From contig NZ_LIGE01000042.1 in the NCBI RefSeq assembly GCF_001297015.1, forward strand, positions 1-64,000: 64,000 bases of DNA, in the 5' to 3' direction. The notes under the pieces were generated by a model. The model did not search any database. It was not told the DNA's origin and saw only the letters and a list, made by a program, of their open reading frames with translations. The DNA is from Pseudomonas sp. RIT-PI-r (GTDB lineage Bacteria > Pseudomonadota > Gammaproteobacteria > Pseudomonadales > Pseudomonadaceae). This document shows, one piece after another, positions 32,930 to 42,657 of this stretch (position 1 is the first letter of the stretch; the number at the start of each line of letters is the position of its first letter). The position numbers and the translations under genes were made by a program.

Positions 32930-35827
32930 TTCATCCAGCAGGCTGCGCACTTTGTGCAAGTCCGGGGTGGCGTAGCCTTCGGTGAAGCGTTGATAGATCG
33001 GCGTCAGCAGTTCCAGCGCTTCGCGATAGCGGTGTTGCCGCTGCCACAGTTGCGCCAGTGAGGTGGCACTGCGCAACTCCCAGGCCCGTGCGCCTTGGGA
33101 GCGGGCGATGGACAGGGCTTGGAGGAGGATTTTCTCTGCTGTCTCAAGGTTATCGCTAGCTGAACTGACGTCATCGCTGGCAAGCCAGCTCCCACAATGA
33201 TTTGCAGTTGAATCCAAATCTTCAGAACACCCCGCAAACCTGTGGGAGCTGGCTTGCCACCGATGGGGGGCTGGCAGACTGTCCCGATCCGCAGCCAACA
33301 GCCGATCCGCCCGCGCCCGCAAAATCTCCGCCGTGCTCCAACCCGCTTCGCCGCTGCGCGCTCGCTCGACCAGCGCCTCGTCGACAAACCGGTCATCCAG
33401 CGTGACCATGATTTCCCGGATCAAGCCACTGTCTTGTGCCTGCACCGGCGCAGCGTTTTCGGCATCGATCACCTGCGCGTAATGCCGCGCCCACGTATGG
33501 AACAGCAGTACCGAATGCTTCTGCGATTGTTCGAGCAGCAACTGCAACAGTGCGCGGGCGTTCTGCTGGTCACCGTTGTAATGAGCGATCAGGCACGTGG
33601 CCAAGGCCAGGGTGTAACAGATCGACGTGCCGTGGTTGATCTGCACGGCGATGTCGAGCGCCTGTCGCGCGGTTTTCCAGGCTTGCTCGGGGAAGCCTTG
33701 CAGCCACAGCACCCGCGCCAGCACCGTCAGCGAGGCAACGCTCTGGTCATATTGCACGCCAAAGCCGTGGGTGAACCGATTAAGGTGGCCGCTGTGGGCC
33801 ATGCGCTCGATCACCTGTTCGGCGTGCTCCCGGGCCTGCGGCTGGTCGCCAGCGTAATGCAACGCCAGCACCCGCAACCGGTGTGTGCTCAGGGACAACA
33901 ACGGATCACCGTGAGTGCCGAGCCGGTCGAACTGTTCGCTCTGTACCAGAGCCTTGCGGTAATGCCCGCAACTGAGGTTGACCGCCATGTGCCCGGACAC
34001 CGCACGCAACTGTGCGGCGACATCGCCATGCTCCTGCGCCAGTGCGTCAGCCTTGACGAACGCGGCGATGGTTTCCGGCGTGCCGCCCCACGTGTGATAG
34101 CAAGCGCTACCGAGGGCCAGTTGCAGCGCAATGTTCAGATGCGGGCAGGGTGGCTGAATACCTTCAAGCAAATTCAACGCCTGGCGCACGTAGCCACCGT
34201 ACTCCTTGAGCAGCGACAGCTCCTGCCAGAGCGGCGCCGACGCTGCCGTCAGGCGAATCCCCAGATCGTCCGGTCCTTCATCGTTCAAACACCAGCCCAG
34301 TGCTGCGCGCAAATCTTCCAGACCTCGGGCGTAGCGTTCGATCCACAATGTGGTCGGGGTGTTTTCCCAGTCCGCCTGCGCCAGATGCATCAACGCCAGA
34401 CAACGTTCGGCATGGCGTTCACGGGTTTCAGTCAGTTCGGCAGCCTGTTCGAGTTTTTCCAGGGCATAGCGGCGGGTGGTGTCGAGCAGACGGTAGAAGA
34501 CCTCTTCATCACCGACCTCGACACTGAGCAGTGATTTGGCGGCCAACTGCGTGATCGAGGCAAACACCGCACCGGGTTCGATCTGCGGGCCAACGATCAC
34601 TGCCGCCGCAGATTCCAGAGTGAAACCGCCGCGAAACACGCTCAAGCGACGCAGGCCAGTCTGCTCACAGCGGTTGAGCAAATTGAAGCTCCAGTCCAGC
34701 GTGGCGCGCAGGGTCAGATGGCGCTCCAGGCTGCTCTGATTACCCGGTGCCAAGGGCGGCAGCCGCCCCTGCACCTGGCTCAGCAACCCCGCCAATCCCA
34801 ATTCGGCGACCTGCGCCGCGGCCAATTCCAGCGCCAGGGGAATACCGTCCAGCCGATGGCAGATTTCAATCACCAAGGGCAACTGGGCATCGACTAATAC
34901 GAAGTTTTCCTGCGCCGCCGTGGCGCGTTCGACGAACAGTTGCGGGGCTGAGAACGCGAGCGTTTGCTGGTGATCCAGCACGGTCGCCATCAATGGATAA
35001 TCGAGGGAATCCAGACGCTGCACATATTCGCCTTCTGCCCGCAGGCTCTCACGGCTGGTGGCGAGAATGTGCACCTTCGGCGCCCCGCGCATCACGCTCT
35101 CGCTGAGTGTGGCAACGGCATCAATCAAATGTTCGCAGTTGTCGAGCACCAGCAGCATCTGGCGTTGACTCAAACCATCGACCAGACACGCCAGCGGATC
35201 ACTCTCGTTCAGTGTCAGATCGAGCAGGGCGGCCACGTGCGAGCAGATCAGTCGAGGATCGTTGAGCGGCGCCAGATCCACCAGTCGAACGCCGTCACGA
35301 TACCGCTCTATCAGTTGCTCGGCGACGCGCAGGGCGACGGTGGTTTTGCCGATCCCGCCGGGACCGACGAGGGTGATACAACGCTGGCGTGGCAGGTGCG
35401 TCATCAGGCTGTCGACCAGCGCCTGGCGCCCGATCATTCGCGTGCGGCGCAGCGGCAGGTTGTGCCGGGTGGTAATGTCGGCTGAGCGTGGCTCAATGGA
35501 TTGCGAAAGAATCGGTGCGACGAAACTGTAGCCGCGCTGGGCCACGGTAATGATGTAGCGCTGGCCGGCCTGCCCATCGCCAAGGGCTTTGCGCAGCGCC
35601 GCCATGTGCACACGCAGGTTGATGTCTTCGACCACACTGTCCGGCCACACCGCCGCCATCAACTGCTGCTTGCTCAGAACCTCTCCGGCATGCGCGAGCA
35701 ACGTCAACAGAATGTCCATCGCCCGGCGGCCCAAGCGCAAGGGTTGGTCGCCTTCGAGCACCAAGCGTTGAACAGGATCAATCCGATAGGGGCCGAAACC
35801 GATGGCCTGATTCGGGGAAAGACTCAA
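32906..35827 (-). CDS. Winged-helix/STAND NTPase/TPR transcriptional regulator, with REP pair translated in frame
   Basis: The 973-residue protein has an OmpR-type winged helix (about residues 5-105), a STAND NTPase (Walker A GPGGIGKTT, Walker B LLVLDNCEHL) and a long TPR-like helical C-terminus. Start TTG 35827 is chosen because AGGAG lies seven bases before it and the product then matches the paralogue's start; the frame is open to 35965. Between about residues 850 and 890 the sequence (WQASSHRFAG to CGSWLASDD) is the translation of a paired REP element at 33172-33265, in frame and without a stop. The ligand and targets are unknown. Confidence 0.8.
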   Translation of the reverse strand: MSLSPNQAIGFGPYRIDPVQRLVLEGDQPLRLGRRAMDILLTLLAHAGEVLSKQQLMAAVWPDSVVEDINLRVHMAALRKALGDGQAGQRYIITVAQRGYSFVAPILSQSIEPRSADITTRHNLPLRRTRMIGRQALVDSLMTHLPRQRCITLVGPGGIGKTTVALRVAEQLIERYRDGVRLVDLAPLNDPRLICSHVAALLDLTLNESDPLACLVDGLSQRQMLLVLDNCEHLIDAVATLSESVMRGAPKVHILATSRESLRAEGEYVQRLDSLDYPLMATVLDHQQTLAFSAPQLFVERATAAQENFVLVDAQLPLVIEICHRLDGIPLALELAAAQVAELGLAGLLSQVQGRLPPLAPGNQSSLERHLTLRATLDWSFNLLNRCEQTGLRRLSVFRGGFTLESAAAVIVGPQIEPGAVFASITQLAAKSLLSVEVGDEEVFYRLLDTTRRYALEKLEQAAELTETRERHAERCLALMHLAQADWENTPTTLWIERYARGLEDLRAALGWCLNDEGPDDLGIRLTAASAPLWQELSLLKEYGGYVRQALNLLEGIQPPCPHLNIALQLALGSACYHTWGGTPETIAAFVKADALAQEHGDVAAQLRAVSGHMAVNLSCGHYRKALVQSEQFDRLGTHGDPLLSLSTHRLRVLALHYAGDQPQAREHAEQVIERMAHSGHLNRFTHGFGVQYDQSVASLTVLARVLWLQGFPEQAWKTARQALDIAVQINHGTSICYTLALATCLIAHYNGDQQNARALLQLLLEQSQKHSVLLFHTWARHYAQVIDAENAAPVQAQDSGLIREIMVTLDDRFVDEALVERARSGEAGWSTAEILRARADRLLAADRDSLPAPHRWQASSHRFAGCSEDLDSTANHCGSWLASDDVSSASDNLETAEKILLQALSIARSQGARAWELRSATSLAQLWQRQHRYREALELLTPIYQRFTEGYATPDLHKVRSLLDELNRQLNL
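33172..33265. repeat. Paired REP element (GTGGGAGCTGGCTTGCC type) inside a regulator gene
   Basis: Arms 33172-33196 and 33241-33265 are inverted copies. The same type lies intergenically at 50273-50367. Here it is inside the TPR region of the large regulator and keeps its reading frame. Confidence 0.85.
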
Positions 35828-35961
35828 CAGCTCGCTCCTGCGGTGATGCGGCGGACAAGACGAATCAGGGCCGGGCGCGCGCGCAGGCCTTCTGATCCGG
35901 GGTGTCCCGGCATAATCCTCAGGTTTTGGCGTCAGCGCAACGGCTGGCGCAGAAGCGAACG

Positions 35962-36393
35962 TCAAAACAGGGCAGGTTGTGGACGGCGGGTCTTCGGTTC
36001 ACGCATGGCCTGACAGCGCCAGGCAAACGGGTTGATGCCTTCGCTGCGGGTGAACATATGGCAGAAATGCGCCTGATCACAGAAGCCGCATTCCAGACTG
36101 ATCTGCGTCAGGCTCAGGTCGGTGTGCTGGATCAGCAGCTTGGCGCGGGCGATGCGCTGGGTACGGATCCAGTCTTGCGGCGATACCCCGGTGCTGCACT
36201 TGAAGGCGCGGGAGAAATGGCTGCGTGACAGCGAACAGGCGCGGGCCAGTTCGGTCACCTCAAGGCTTTCGCCCAGGCGTTCGAGAATCAGTTGTTTGAC
36301 CTGTCGTTCGCGTTGTGGACTGAGTCCACCAATGGCGCTTTTGCGCGGTTCGCAGGCAGGGGCGAGGGCGACGGTTTGCTGCAAATAAGCCAT
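35962..36393 (-). CDS. Short AraC-family DNA-binding protein
   Basis: The 143-residue product consists mainly of the AraC/XylS DNA-binding domain: two helix-turn-helices (VTELARACSLSRSHFSRAFK and LTQISLECGFCDQAHFCHMFT). There is no room for a ligand-binding domain. Stand-alone domains of this length (MarA/SoxS-like) exist and can be functional. ATG 36393 is chosen with a weak ribosome site; the frame is open to 36447. It lies upstream of the large regulator gene on the same strand. Confidence 0.78.
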   Translation of the reverse strand: MAYLQQTVALAPACEPRKSAIGGLSPQRERQVKQLILERLGESLEVTELARACSLSRSHFSRAFKCSTGVSPQDWIRTQRIARAKLLIQHTDLSLTQISLECGFCDQAHFCHMFTRSEGINPFAWRCQAMREPKTRRPQPALF

Positions 36394-36603
36394 GGCCAAG
36401 GTCCGTGTCGGTGGGGAAGGCGCGGGCAGCGCGCTCCCACAGGTCAAAAATCAACGCTGCGCAGAGGGACTCATTGTTGGACGGGGCGTGGCCAGTGACG
36501 AGTTAATCGTTGTTAATTTCGCTCAGGCCCCACGTTCACAGGGCCGCGGATCGCGTAAAGTGCGCAGCACTTGCGTCTGGTTGGCTATAAGGAATCCGTG
36601 CCC

Positions 36604-37527
36604 ATGAACCGTAACGATCTGCGCCGCGTCGACATGAACCTGCTGGTGATCTTCGAAGCACTGATGTTCGAGAAGAACCTGACCCGCGTCGCCGAAAAAC
36701 TGTTCATGGGCCAGCCGGCGGTCAGTGCGGCGCTCGGGCGTTTGCGTGATCTGTTCGATGATCCGTTGCTGCTGCGCAACGGTCGCGGCATGGAGCCGAC
36801 AGCACGTGCGCTGGCCATCCTCAAGGAGCTGCAGCCGGCGATGGACGTGATTTCCGGTGCGGTCAGCCGGGCCAAGGAATTCGACCCGACAACCAGCTGT
36901 GAGGTGTTTCGCATCGGCTTGTCGGATGACGCTGAATTCGGCCTGTTTCCGCCATTGCTGCGCCAGCTTCAGGAGGAAGCGCCGGGCATTGTCGTGGTCG
37001 TCCGTCGCGCCAATTACCTGTTGATGCCGGCATTGCTGGCGTCCGGCGAAATTTCCGTTGGCGTCAGCTACACCACCGATCTGCCGGCCAACGCCAAGCG
37101 CAAGAAGCTGCGCGACATTCCCTGCAAAGTCCTCCGTGGTGATGATCGTCCGGGGCCGCTGACCCTCGACGAATACTGCCAGCGCCCGCATGCGATGGTG
37201 TCGTTCTCCGGTGATTTGAGCGGCAATATCGACGTCGACCTGGCCAAGGTCGGCCGCTCGCGCCGCGTTGTGCTGGGAGTGCCGCAATTCAGTGGCTTGC
37301 GTGCCTTGCTTGCCGGCACCGAGATGATCGCCACCGTGCCGGATTACGCCGCCTGCGCTTTGGTCGAGGGTTGTGCGTTGCGCGCCGAAGACCCGCCGTT
37401 CCCGATCGATGCGGCACAGTTGTCGATGGCGTGGAGCGGGGTGCATGACAATGATCCGGCGGAGAAATGGCTCAGATCGCGGATCAGTCAGTTCATGTCG
37501 GCTGCGCTGGATATCGAGCAGAAATGA
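36604..37527 (+). CDS. LysR-family transcriptional regulator
   Basis: The 307-residue protein has the LysR helix-turn-helix (LTRVAEKLFMGQPAVSAALGRLRDLFDDPLLLRNGRGM, about residues 20-60) and an effector domain. The MNRNDLRRVDMNLL start and the effector domain resemble the NodD/NahR-like branch. ATG 36604 has AAGGAA upstream. Its target is not obvious; neighbours are a divergent AraC protein and the unknown protein at 37671. Confidence 0.85.
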   Translation: MNRNDLRRVDMNLLVIFEALMFEKNLTRVAEKLFMGQPAVSAALGRLRDLFDDPLLLRNGRGMEPTARALAILKELQPAMDVISGAVSRAKEFDPTTSCEVFRIGLSDDAEFGLFPPLLRQLQEEAPGIVVVVRRANYLLMPALLASGEISVGVSYTTDLPANAKRKKLRDIPCKVLRGDDRPGPLTLDEYCQRPHAMVSFSGDLSGNIDVDLAKVGRSRRVVLGVPQFSGLRALLAGTEMIATVPDYAACALVEGCALRAEDPPFPIDAAQLSMAWSGVHDNDPAEKWLRSRISQFMSAALDIEQK

Positions 37528-37670
37528 GGCTGTGCATAGTCCCTGGATCAACCTGGGCCGTTCGTCGGGAACATGCCTTGACCTGTAACTTCTGACAGTA
37601 GCGCCAATGCACATTCCAATGTGTGATGAGGTGGTGTCCTTTGGGGCCATATCAATCATGCAAGGAGTGA

Positions 37671-39446
37671 ATGATGAACCGTCCATTGGCCACGATCACC
37701 ACTGACGACTTGCCACCACCTTTCGTTCGGGAGAGCTCGGCTCCCGCCCTCTTGAATCCGGCGCATGCCAGGTTTTCGCTGACGATCGTCGTGGAAGCTG
37801 TCCTCGAGTCCACCGACAGAATCAGTGTCAAATGGCAGGGCGCACCGGGTACTCCCGCCGAGGGCTCATACACCTCGGGCTTTTCGGAAGTGGGCGACAG
37901 ACGCCCGGTAGAGCAGAAGTTTTTGTCTTCGTTGGTGTCTATCAACCAAAGCAGGACGGTCACGCTGACCTACGACATCATTCGCGGCAACGCCGCGCCA
38001 GTCACGTCTCAACCGCTGATTCTGTACGTGTTGCCGTTGGCACAGAGTGATCTGCCCAGGCCCTTTATTGAGCAGGCAGAACACGCCGGTGAGGGACAGC
38101 TGCTGTTTGTGCACGACCTGAGCCTGTTTGCGTTGAGAATCAATGCGTGGCTGCTGATCAGGCGAGGTCTTTTTTTCTGGGCCTGGCTCAAAGGCACCAA
38201 CGCCAACGGCAGCGTATTTGAACAACGTTACTGGTTTGCTCCCGACAACATGGTCGACCTGGACTTCTTCCGCTTTGGCTTTTTCAGGCAAAACTTCCCC
38301 GCTGATCCGCTTAAGGGACTCAAGGATGGTAGTGTGCTGACGGTCGAGTTCAGTGTTTCGTTCGATGGTAATCTGGTCGAGGCTGATGCAATCCGCTTCG
38401 CACCGCGCCACTACATTGTCAAAACCAATGCGCCTCCCACTCCGGGAAAACCCGCCATCCTCTCGGTTAAAGATGCCGCCGGCCAAGACATTGCCAATGG
38501 CGGCGAGACGACCGATACCGGCGTAACAATCAGCGGCAGCGCGACGGCCGGCGAACAAGTGGAGGTTTTTGACGGGAGTGACTCCAAGGGCATGGTTCGC
38601 GCCGATTCCGGTATTTGGCAGCTTCCCTTGTCTCCTCTGAGTGTCGGTCCGCACCCGTTCAAGGCGCAGGCTTTGTATGGCGATGGAGAGATCTCCGACC
38701 TATGGACGATCACCGTCAAGCAGGTTCAACGTGGTGAGCTGTCCATTCAGGAGTCTGCCGATAGCGTCAATCTCGACCCGCTGAATGCCACCGCTTCCCT
38801 GACTGCAGTGCTGGATTACGACCAGCAACCCACCGATATGGTTTCTGTCACGGTGAAGGCCGCTGACGGTACCCCCGCTGTGGGTTCACATACCTCCACG
38901 CCGATTGCCGCGGGCACTACAAGACCTTTGAAGATCAATTTGCCGGTGTCGCTGGTGGCATTCAGCATCGGAAAAATAATGGAGGTGACCTTCACCTATA
39001 CCCGAGGCGCTTCTGCCCCGGTGACTTCGCAACCTCTGCGCCTCAACGTTTTGCCGATTGCCCGCGATCGACTCACGGCGCCACTGATCACTCAGGCCAA
39101 CGGCAGCGATATTCTCGATCTGAAAGACGTTCAATCCGGCGCAAATCTGTTGTTTGGTGTCTGGCCGCACATTTCTGTGAATCAACGTATCTGGCTTGAT
39201 CTGGAAGGACAGAGAGACACCGGGACGCACAACCTGCAGATGTGGGTAGGGACGACGAACTTGGTGCATCGAGCCTGGGTTACCAATGGCAGCATCAGGC
39301 CTGTGGTCTCGGCCAGCTATCTGCGACTGCTGAAGGAAGGCAGCAAGCTGGTCATTCGCTTCAGGGTCAATCTGGATCAGGTTGCGAACCTCGATACGGC
39401 AGCGATCTTTCAAACGCGTGAGTACACCATTCGGGCTGTGCCTTAG
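37671..39446 (+). CDS. Large unknown protein with two copies of a beta-rich module
   Basis: The 591-residue product has no signal peptide or membrane segment. A module of about 230 residues occurs twice. The first has GTPAEGSYTS at residue 60 and APVTSQPLILYVLPLA; the second has GTPAVGSHTS at residue 400 and APVTSQPLRLNVLPIA, offset 340 residues. Between them lies an Ig-like segment (TISGSATAGEQVEVFDGSDSKG, about 285-350) of the kind found in bacterial surface proteins. AAGGAG precedes ATG 37671 (ATG 37674 also possible). The next gene encodes a related-looking large protein on the same strand. I do not recognise a function; binding or adhesion is a guess. Confidence 0.7.
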   Translation: MMNRPLATITTDDLPPPFVRESSAPALLNPAHARFSLTIVVEAVLESTDRISVKWQGAPGTPAEGSYTSGFSEVGDRRPVEQKFLSSLVSINQSRTVTLTYDIIRGNAAPVTSQPLILYVLPLAQSDLPRPFIEQAEHAGEGQLLFVHDLSLFALRINAWLLIRRGLFFWAWLKGTNANGSVFEQRYWFAPDNMVDLDFFRFGFFRQNFPADPLKGLKDGSVLTVEFSVSFDGNLVEADAIRFAPRHYIVKTNAPPTPGKPAILSVKDAAGQDIANGGETTDTGVTISGSATAGEQVEVFDGSDSKGMVRADSGIWQLPLSPLSVGPHPFKAQALYGDGEISDLWTITVKQVQRGELSIQESADSVNLDPLNATASLTAVLDYDQQPTDMVSVTVKAADGTPAVGSHTSTPIAAGTTRPLKINLPVSLVAFSIGKIMEVTFTYTRGASAPVTSQPLRLNVLPIARDRLTAPLITQANGSDILDLKDVQSGANLLFGVWPHISVNQRIWLDLEGQRDTGTHNLQMWVGTTNLVHRAWVTNGSIRPVVSASYLRLLKEGSKLVIRFRVNLDQVANLDTAAIFQTREYTIRAVP

Positions 39447-39618
39447 CCAATTCGAAACCTGTCCGTTCTACTGTGTGATGAGCCGGGGAGATTTGTCTTT
39501 CCAGACGATACCGTTCGTCTTGAATTGGCACACAACTGTCAGAACTGTCAGGTGCGCAATGCCCTGATTCGCGATCTGCTAGGACCTGTCCATACCTCAC
39601 TGCACAGGAACCTGGCAC

Positions 39619-42504
39619 ATGAGTACGTCCCGATCCAGCGACACCAGCGTGTTGGCACTTTTTCCACCCGACATCCCTGAGGCCGACCACTCGGTGGTGG
39701 GCGCAGACGTTGGCATACCGTTGAAAATATCCGATCAGGTCGCCGACGGGCTCGGGGCAACGGTCCGCGTTGACCCGATTGCCAGTGGATCGATAAATCC
39801 AGGCGACGTCATTCAACTGTTTCGCGAGGGTGAGTCGGCATTGCTGGACAGTCAAATCATCTCTGACGTCAATGCAGTCATTTTTCTGCGCATTCCGAAT
39901 GGACGGCTGTCTTTCGACCTGGTCAATCGGGTGTTCTTCAATATCGTGCGCGGTAGTCAGAACATCGCCACCTCGCCGAATCTGACCGCGCTGTACAACA
40001 AGATTCGCCCAGGACTCAAGGACACCCAGCCCACAGTCGAAGGCCATAGCGAACTGCACTTGGTGTTGCCCGATGCCATTCTCGAAGGCGTTGGAGCTGA
40101 CTTTACCAGTGCTCAGGTTTGCGTCAGTTATCCGTATTGCCGGGCTTACGACGTGATTACCTTGAAGTGCAACGCTAGCCTTCTGAATTACACCGTCAAG
40201 CCGACTGAGGCGCTACCGCCGCCCAATCCGGGATCGGCCGTTCCCATCACCGTTTGTTTCCCCGTGACCCGGGCCTTTCTCGACAGCGCCAAGCGGCCGG
40301 ACCAGACATTGGAGTTCGCTTTTACCGTCACCGATCAACTTGGTAACACCGTCGATCCCGATGCGCTCTGGTCGGCTTCGCAGATCGTCGACGAAAATCT
40401 GGAGGGTACCCGGTTCGCGCCCCTGATCTTTCGGGAGAGCCAGGCGGACAGCGGCGATGTCTCGGAAATCATTGACCGGGAGAAACTCGGTAAAAACCCG
40501 CTGCTGTTGATTGTACGCACCGTCGACATCCGTCTGCGCTCAGACGACATCATTCGGGCAACCTATCGCTCCCAGGTCGCAGGTCAGCCGGACGTAGTGG
40601 TTGACGGCAAAATCGAAGCCGACGATTTCGGACAGCTCAAGCCCGTCATCTTGCAAGTGGCCAATGACCAAGTGATTTCCGGTGATGCGGTAAGTGGGTT
40701 TTATCAGGTATTGCGTAACGGTGTGCTGCTCGGCATTTCCAGCACCGCTACGGCACGGGTGGTGGGCGAAGGCTTGCCGGAGCTGCAACCGCCGCGATTG
40801 CAGAAGTCTGTCAACGGCGTGCTCGATCCAACGGATCCTGCCAACCTTCAAGGGGCGAACGGGCAGGTTGAAGTTCTTGGGTTTCAGCCGGGCGATACGG
40901 TTCGGCTGATTGTCGAAGGCGCTCCCGGCGCAGGATCGCCAGTGTTTGAAGCGAAGCCTCTGAACGCCAACAGCCGGGCCAACTTTCCTCTGGATCTGGC
41001 CTTCATCGCAGCGAACAGGGGTAAACCGGTCAAGCTTCATTTCTTGTTACTGCGCAATGGCCGGATATTCGAATCGCCATCGTTGTCGGTTTTCATCAGT
41101 GAAGCACCGAGTCTCGTTGTGCCTCTGGTCATTGGCTCACGCGGGACCACGGTCAGGTACTGGTCGAATAAAGGCAGTTCGCGGATTCTGTCGGCGCTTG
41201 ATCCGGTCAGTCTCCAGCCGATGGAAACAGTGTGGCAGTACGAAGGCGATAGCCGGCAGTTTCGAGGTCAGCGTTTCGATGATGTCCAACCCCGGCGTTT
41301 GCTTCGGGTTGGCAGCGCTGGATATCAGGTGGTGTTGCAACGTGCCAATATCTTCGGCAACGGGTGGGGTGATCCCGCTACGCCTCGCGAAGAACATGGG
41401 GTGCTTGTCGCCCTGAGGGATTCCGACAGTCTGGTGGCATGGGGCGATCGCGGCTACGGGGGAATTCTGCCGCCTGCCATTGCTGCACTGCGCGATATCA
41501 CTGAGGTGTTCGGTGGTGCACGGGCTATTGCGGCATTGCGCGCTAATGGTTCTGTCGTCGGCTGGGGAGACGCCGGTTTCGGTGGTGTGGTGTCCGCCGA
41601 AGTTTCGCGCTTGACCGACGTCATCAACGTCACACCCGGCGGCTATGGCTTCGCGGTCATTCGCGCCAACGGTCAAGTGCAGGCATGGGGCGACGCCCGC
41701 TTTGGCGGGGCAGTACCGGCGGCCATCGCGCGGCTCAGCACTGTCGTCAGCGTTTTTGCGACGGTCTCGGCATTCGTGGCGTTGCTCGCCAGTGGGCAAA
41801 TTGTCGCCTGGGGCGATGCGCGTTTTGGTGGCGCCTTGCCCGCAGAGATCGCCGCGCTGCGCGACATCGTCGCAGTCACCTGCAACCACAACGCCTGCGT
41901 GGCGCTCAGAGCCAATGGCACGGTAATGGGTTGGGGGGAGGGGCGTTCTGGAGGGGAGGTGCCCGCCGACATTGCCCGACTCACCAATATTGTCGAAGTG
42001 ACCAGCTCCGGGTCTTCGTTCGCGGTGCGGCTGTCCAGCGGGCGAGTTGCCGCGTGGGGTAATCCGGCCGCAGGTGGCCTGGTGCCGTCGCGAATTTCCG
42101 CCTACACCAACGTCATCGAACTCATTGGCGGCGGCTATGGTTTTGCGTTACGCCTGGACAGCAACAGGATCGATACATGGGGCGATCAGGACCAAGGCGG
42201 CAGGGTTCCGGACACCGTGGCGCGGCGGGACGACATCATGCAGATCGCCAGTACCAATGGTGCCTATGCGGTGTTGTATGCCGACGGCACAGCCGATGCT
42301 TTCGGCAATCCGGTTTGGGGGGGCGATGTCCGTTCAGTTGCCAGTCAATTGACAAGCGTCAGGGCGATTACCGGTAACGCCCAGGCATTCGCCTTCCTGA
42401 CGGCTGACGGCAGAGTGGTGACCGCCGGACTCCCGGGGGGCGGAGGGAATAGTGATGCGGTTCAGGATCAACTGTTCCGCCAGCTTTCCTATTACCTCGT
42501 TTAG
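39619..42504 (+). CDS. Large unknown protein with eight 41-residue AWGD repeats (RCC1-like)
   Basis: The 961-residue product has no signal peptide. Residues 1 to about 600 are beta-rich with no recognised domain. Residues 604-931 are eight tandem units of exactly 41 residues without any gap, each with (A/G)WG(D/E/N) near position 4-7, GG at 11-12, a mid-repeat hydrophobic pair and an ALxANG-like end. This resembles RCC1-type beta-propeller blades. A 30-residue tail ends QLFRQLSYYLV. AGGAACC precedes ATG 39619. It follows the 591-residue protein by 172 bases and both have TGTGTGATGAG upstream. Function unknown; secretion by a non-Sec route, or a cytoplasmic role, cannot be decided. Confidence 0.72.
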   Translation: MSTSRSSDTSVLALFPPDIPEADHSVVGADVGIPLKISDQVADGLGATVRVDPIASGSINPGDVIQLFREGESALLDSQIISDVNAVIFLRIPNGRLSFDLVNRVFFNIVRGSQNIATSPNLTALYNKIRPGLKDTQPTVEGHSELHLVLPDAILEGVGADFTSAQVCVSYPYCRAYDVITLKCNASLLNYTVKPTEALPPPNPGSAVPITVCFPVTRAFLDSAKRPDQTLEFAFTVTDQLGNTVDPDALWSASQIVDENLEGTRFAPLIFRESQADSGDVSEIIDREKLGKNPLLLIVRTVDIRLRSDDIIRATYRSQVAGQPDVVVDGKIEADDFGQLKPVILQVANDQVISGDAVSGFYQVLRNGVLLGISSTATARVVGEGLPELQPPRLQKSVNGVLDPTDPANLQGANGQVEVLGFQPGDTVRLIVEGAPGAGSPVFEAKPLNANSRANFPLDLAFIAANRGKPVKLHFLLLRNGRIFESPSLSVFISEAPSLVVPLVIGSRGTTVRYWSNKGSSRILSALDPVSLQPMETVWQYEGDSRQFRGQRFDDVQPRRLLRVGSAGYQVVLQRANIFGNGWGDPATPREEHGVLVALRDSDSLVAWGDRGYGGILPPAIAALRDITEVFGGARAIAALRANGSVVGWGDAGFGGVVSAEVSRLTDVINVTPGGYGFAVIRANGQVQAWGDARFGGAVPAAIARLSTVVSVFATVSAFVALLASGQIVAWGDARFGGALPAEIAALRDIVAVTCNHNACVALRANGTVMGWGEGRSGGEVPADIARLTNIVEVTSSGSSFAVRLSSGRVAAWGNPAAGGLVPSRISAYTNVIELIGGGYGFALRLDSNRIDTWGDQDQGGRVPDTVARRDDIMQIASTNGAYAVLYADGTADAFGNPVWGGDVRSVASQLTSVRAITGNAQAFAFLTADGRVVTAGLPGGGGNSDAVQDQLFRQLSYYLV
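41428..42411 (+). repeat. Eight tandem 123-bp coding repeats
   Basis: The repeats encode the 41-residue AWGD units of the protein above. DNA copies have diverged but the length is kept at 123 bp in all eight, with no insertion or deletion. Confidence 0.85.
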
Positions 42505-42523
42505 CCATCAGACCGCTGACGAT

Positions 42524-42556
42524 ACAGGCGTTGCTGCAGCTTTCGGCAGCGCCTGT
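42524..42556 (+). terminator. Hairpin after the AWGD-repeat gene
   Basis: ACAGGCG (42524-42530) pairs with CGCCTGT (42550-42556), with further pairing CTG/CAG inside. There is no T run, so its action as a terminator is tentative. Confidence 0.5.
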
Positions 42557-42657
42557 ACCGGTTGAGGCTTTCACTTTAAAGAGAGCACGTACATTCAAGT
42601 TTTCCCCTCCCGGCCTCGGCATCATTGCGTTCGATAAGAATTCAAGGGCGTGAGGTC

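Noticed and set aside
35828..35965. Upstream extension of the large regulator to 35965
   Set aside because: The extra residues are Pro/Arg-rich with no match to the paralogue, while TTG 35827 has AGGAG at the right spacing.
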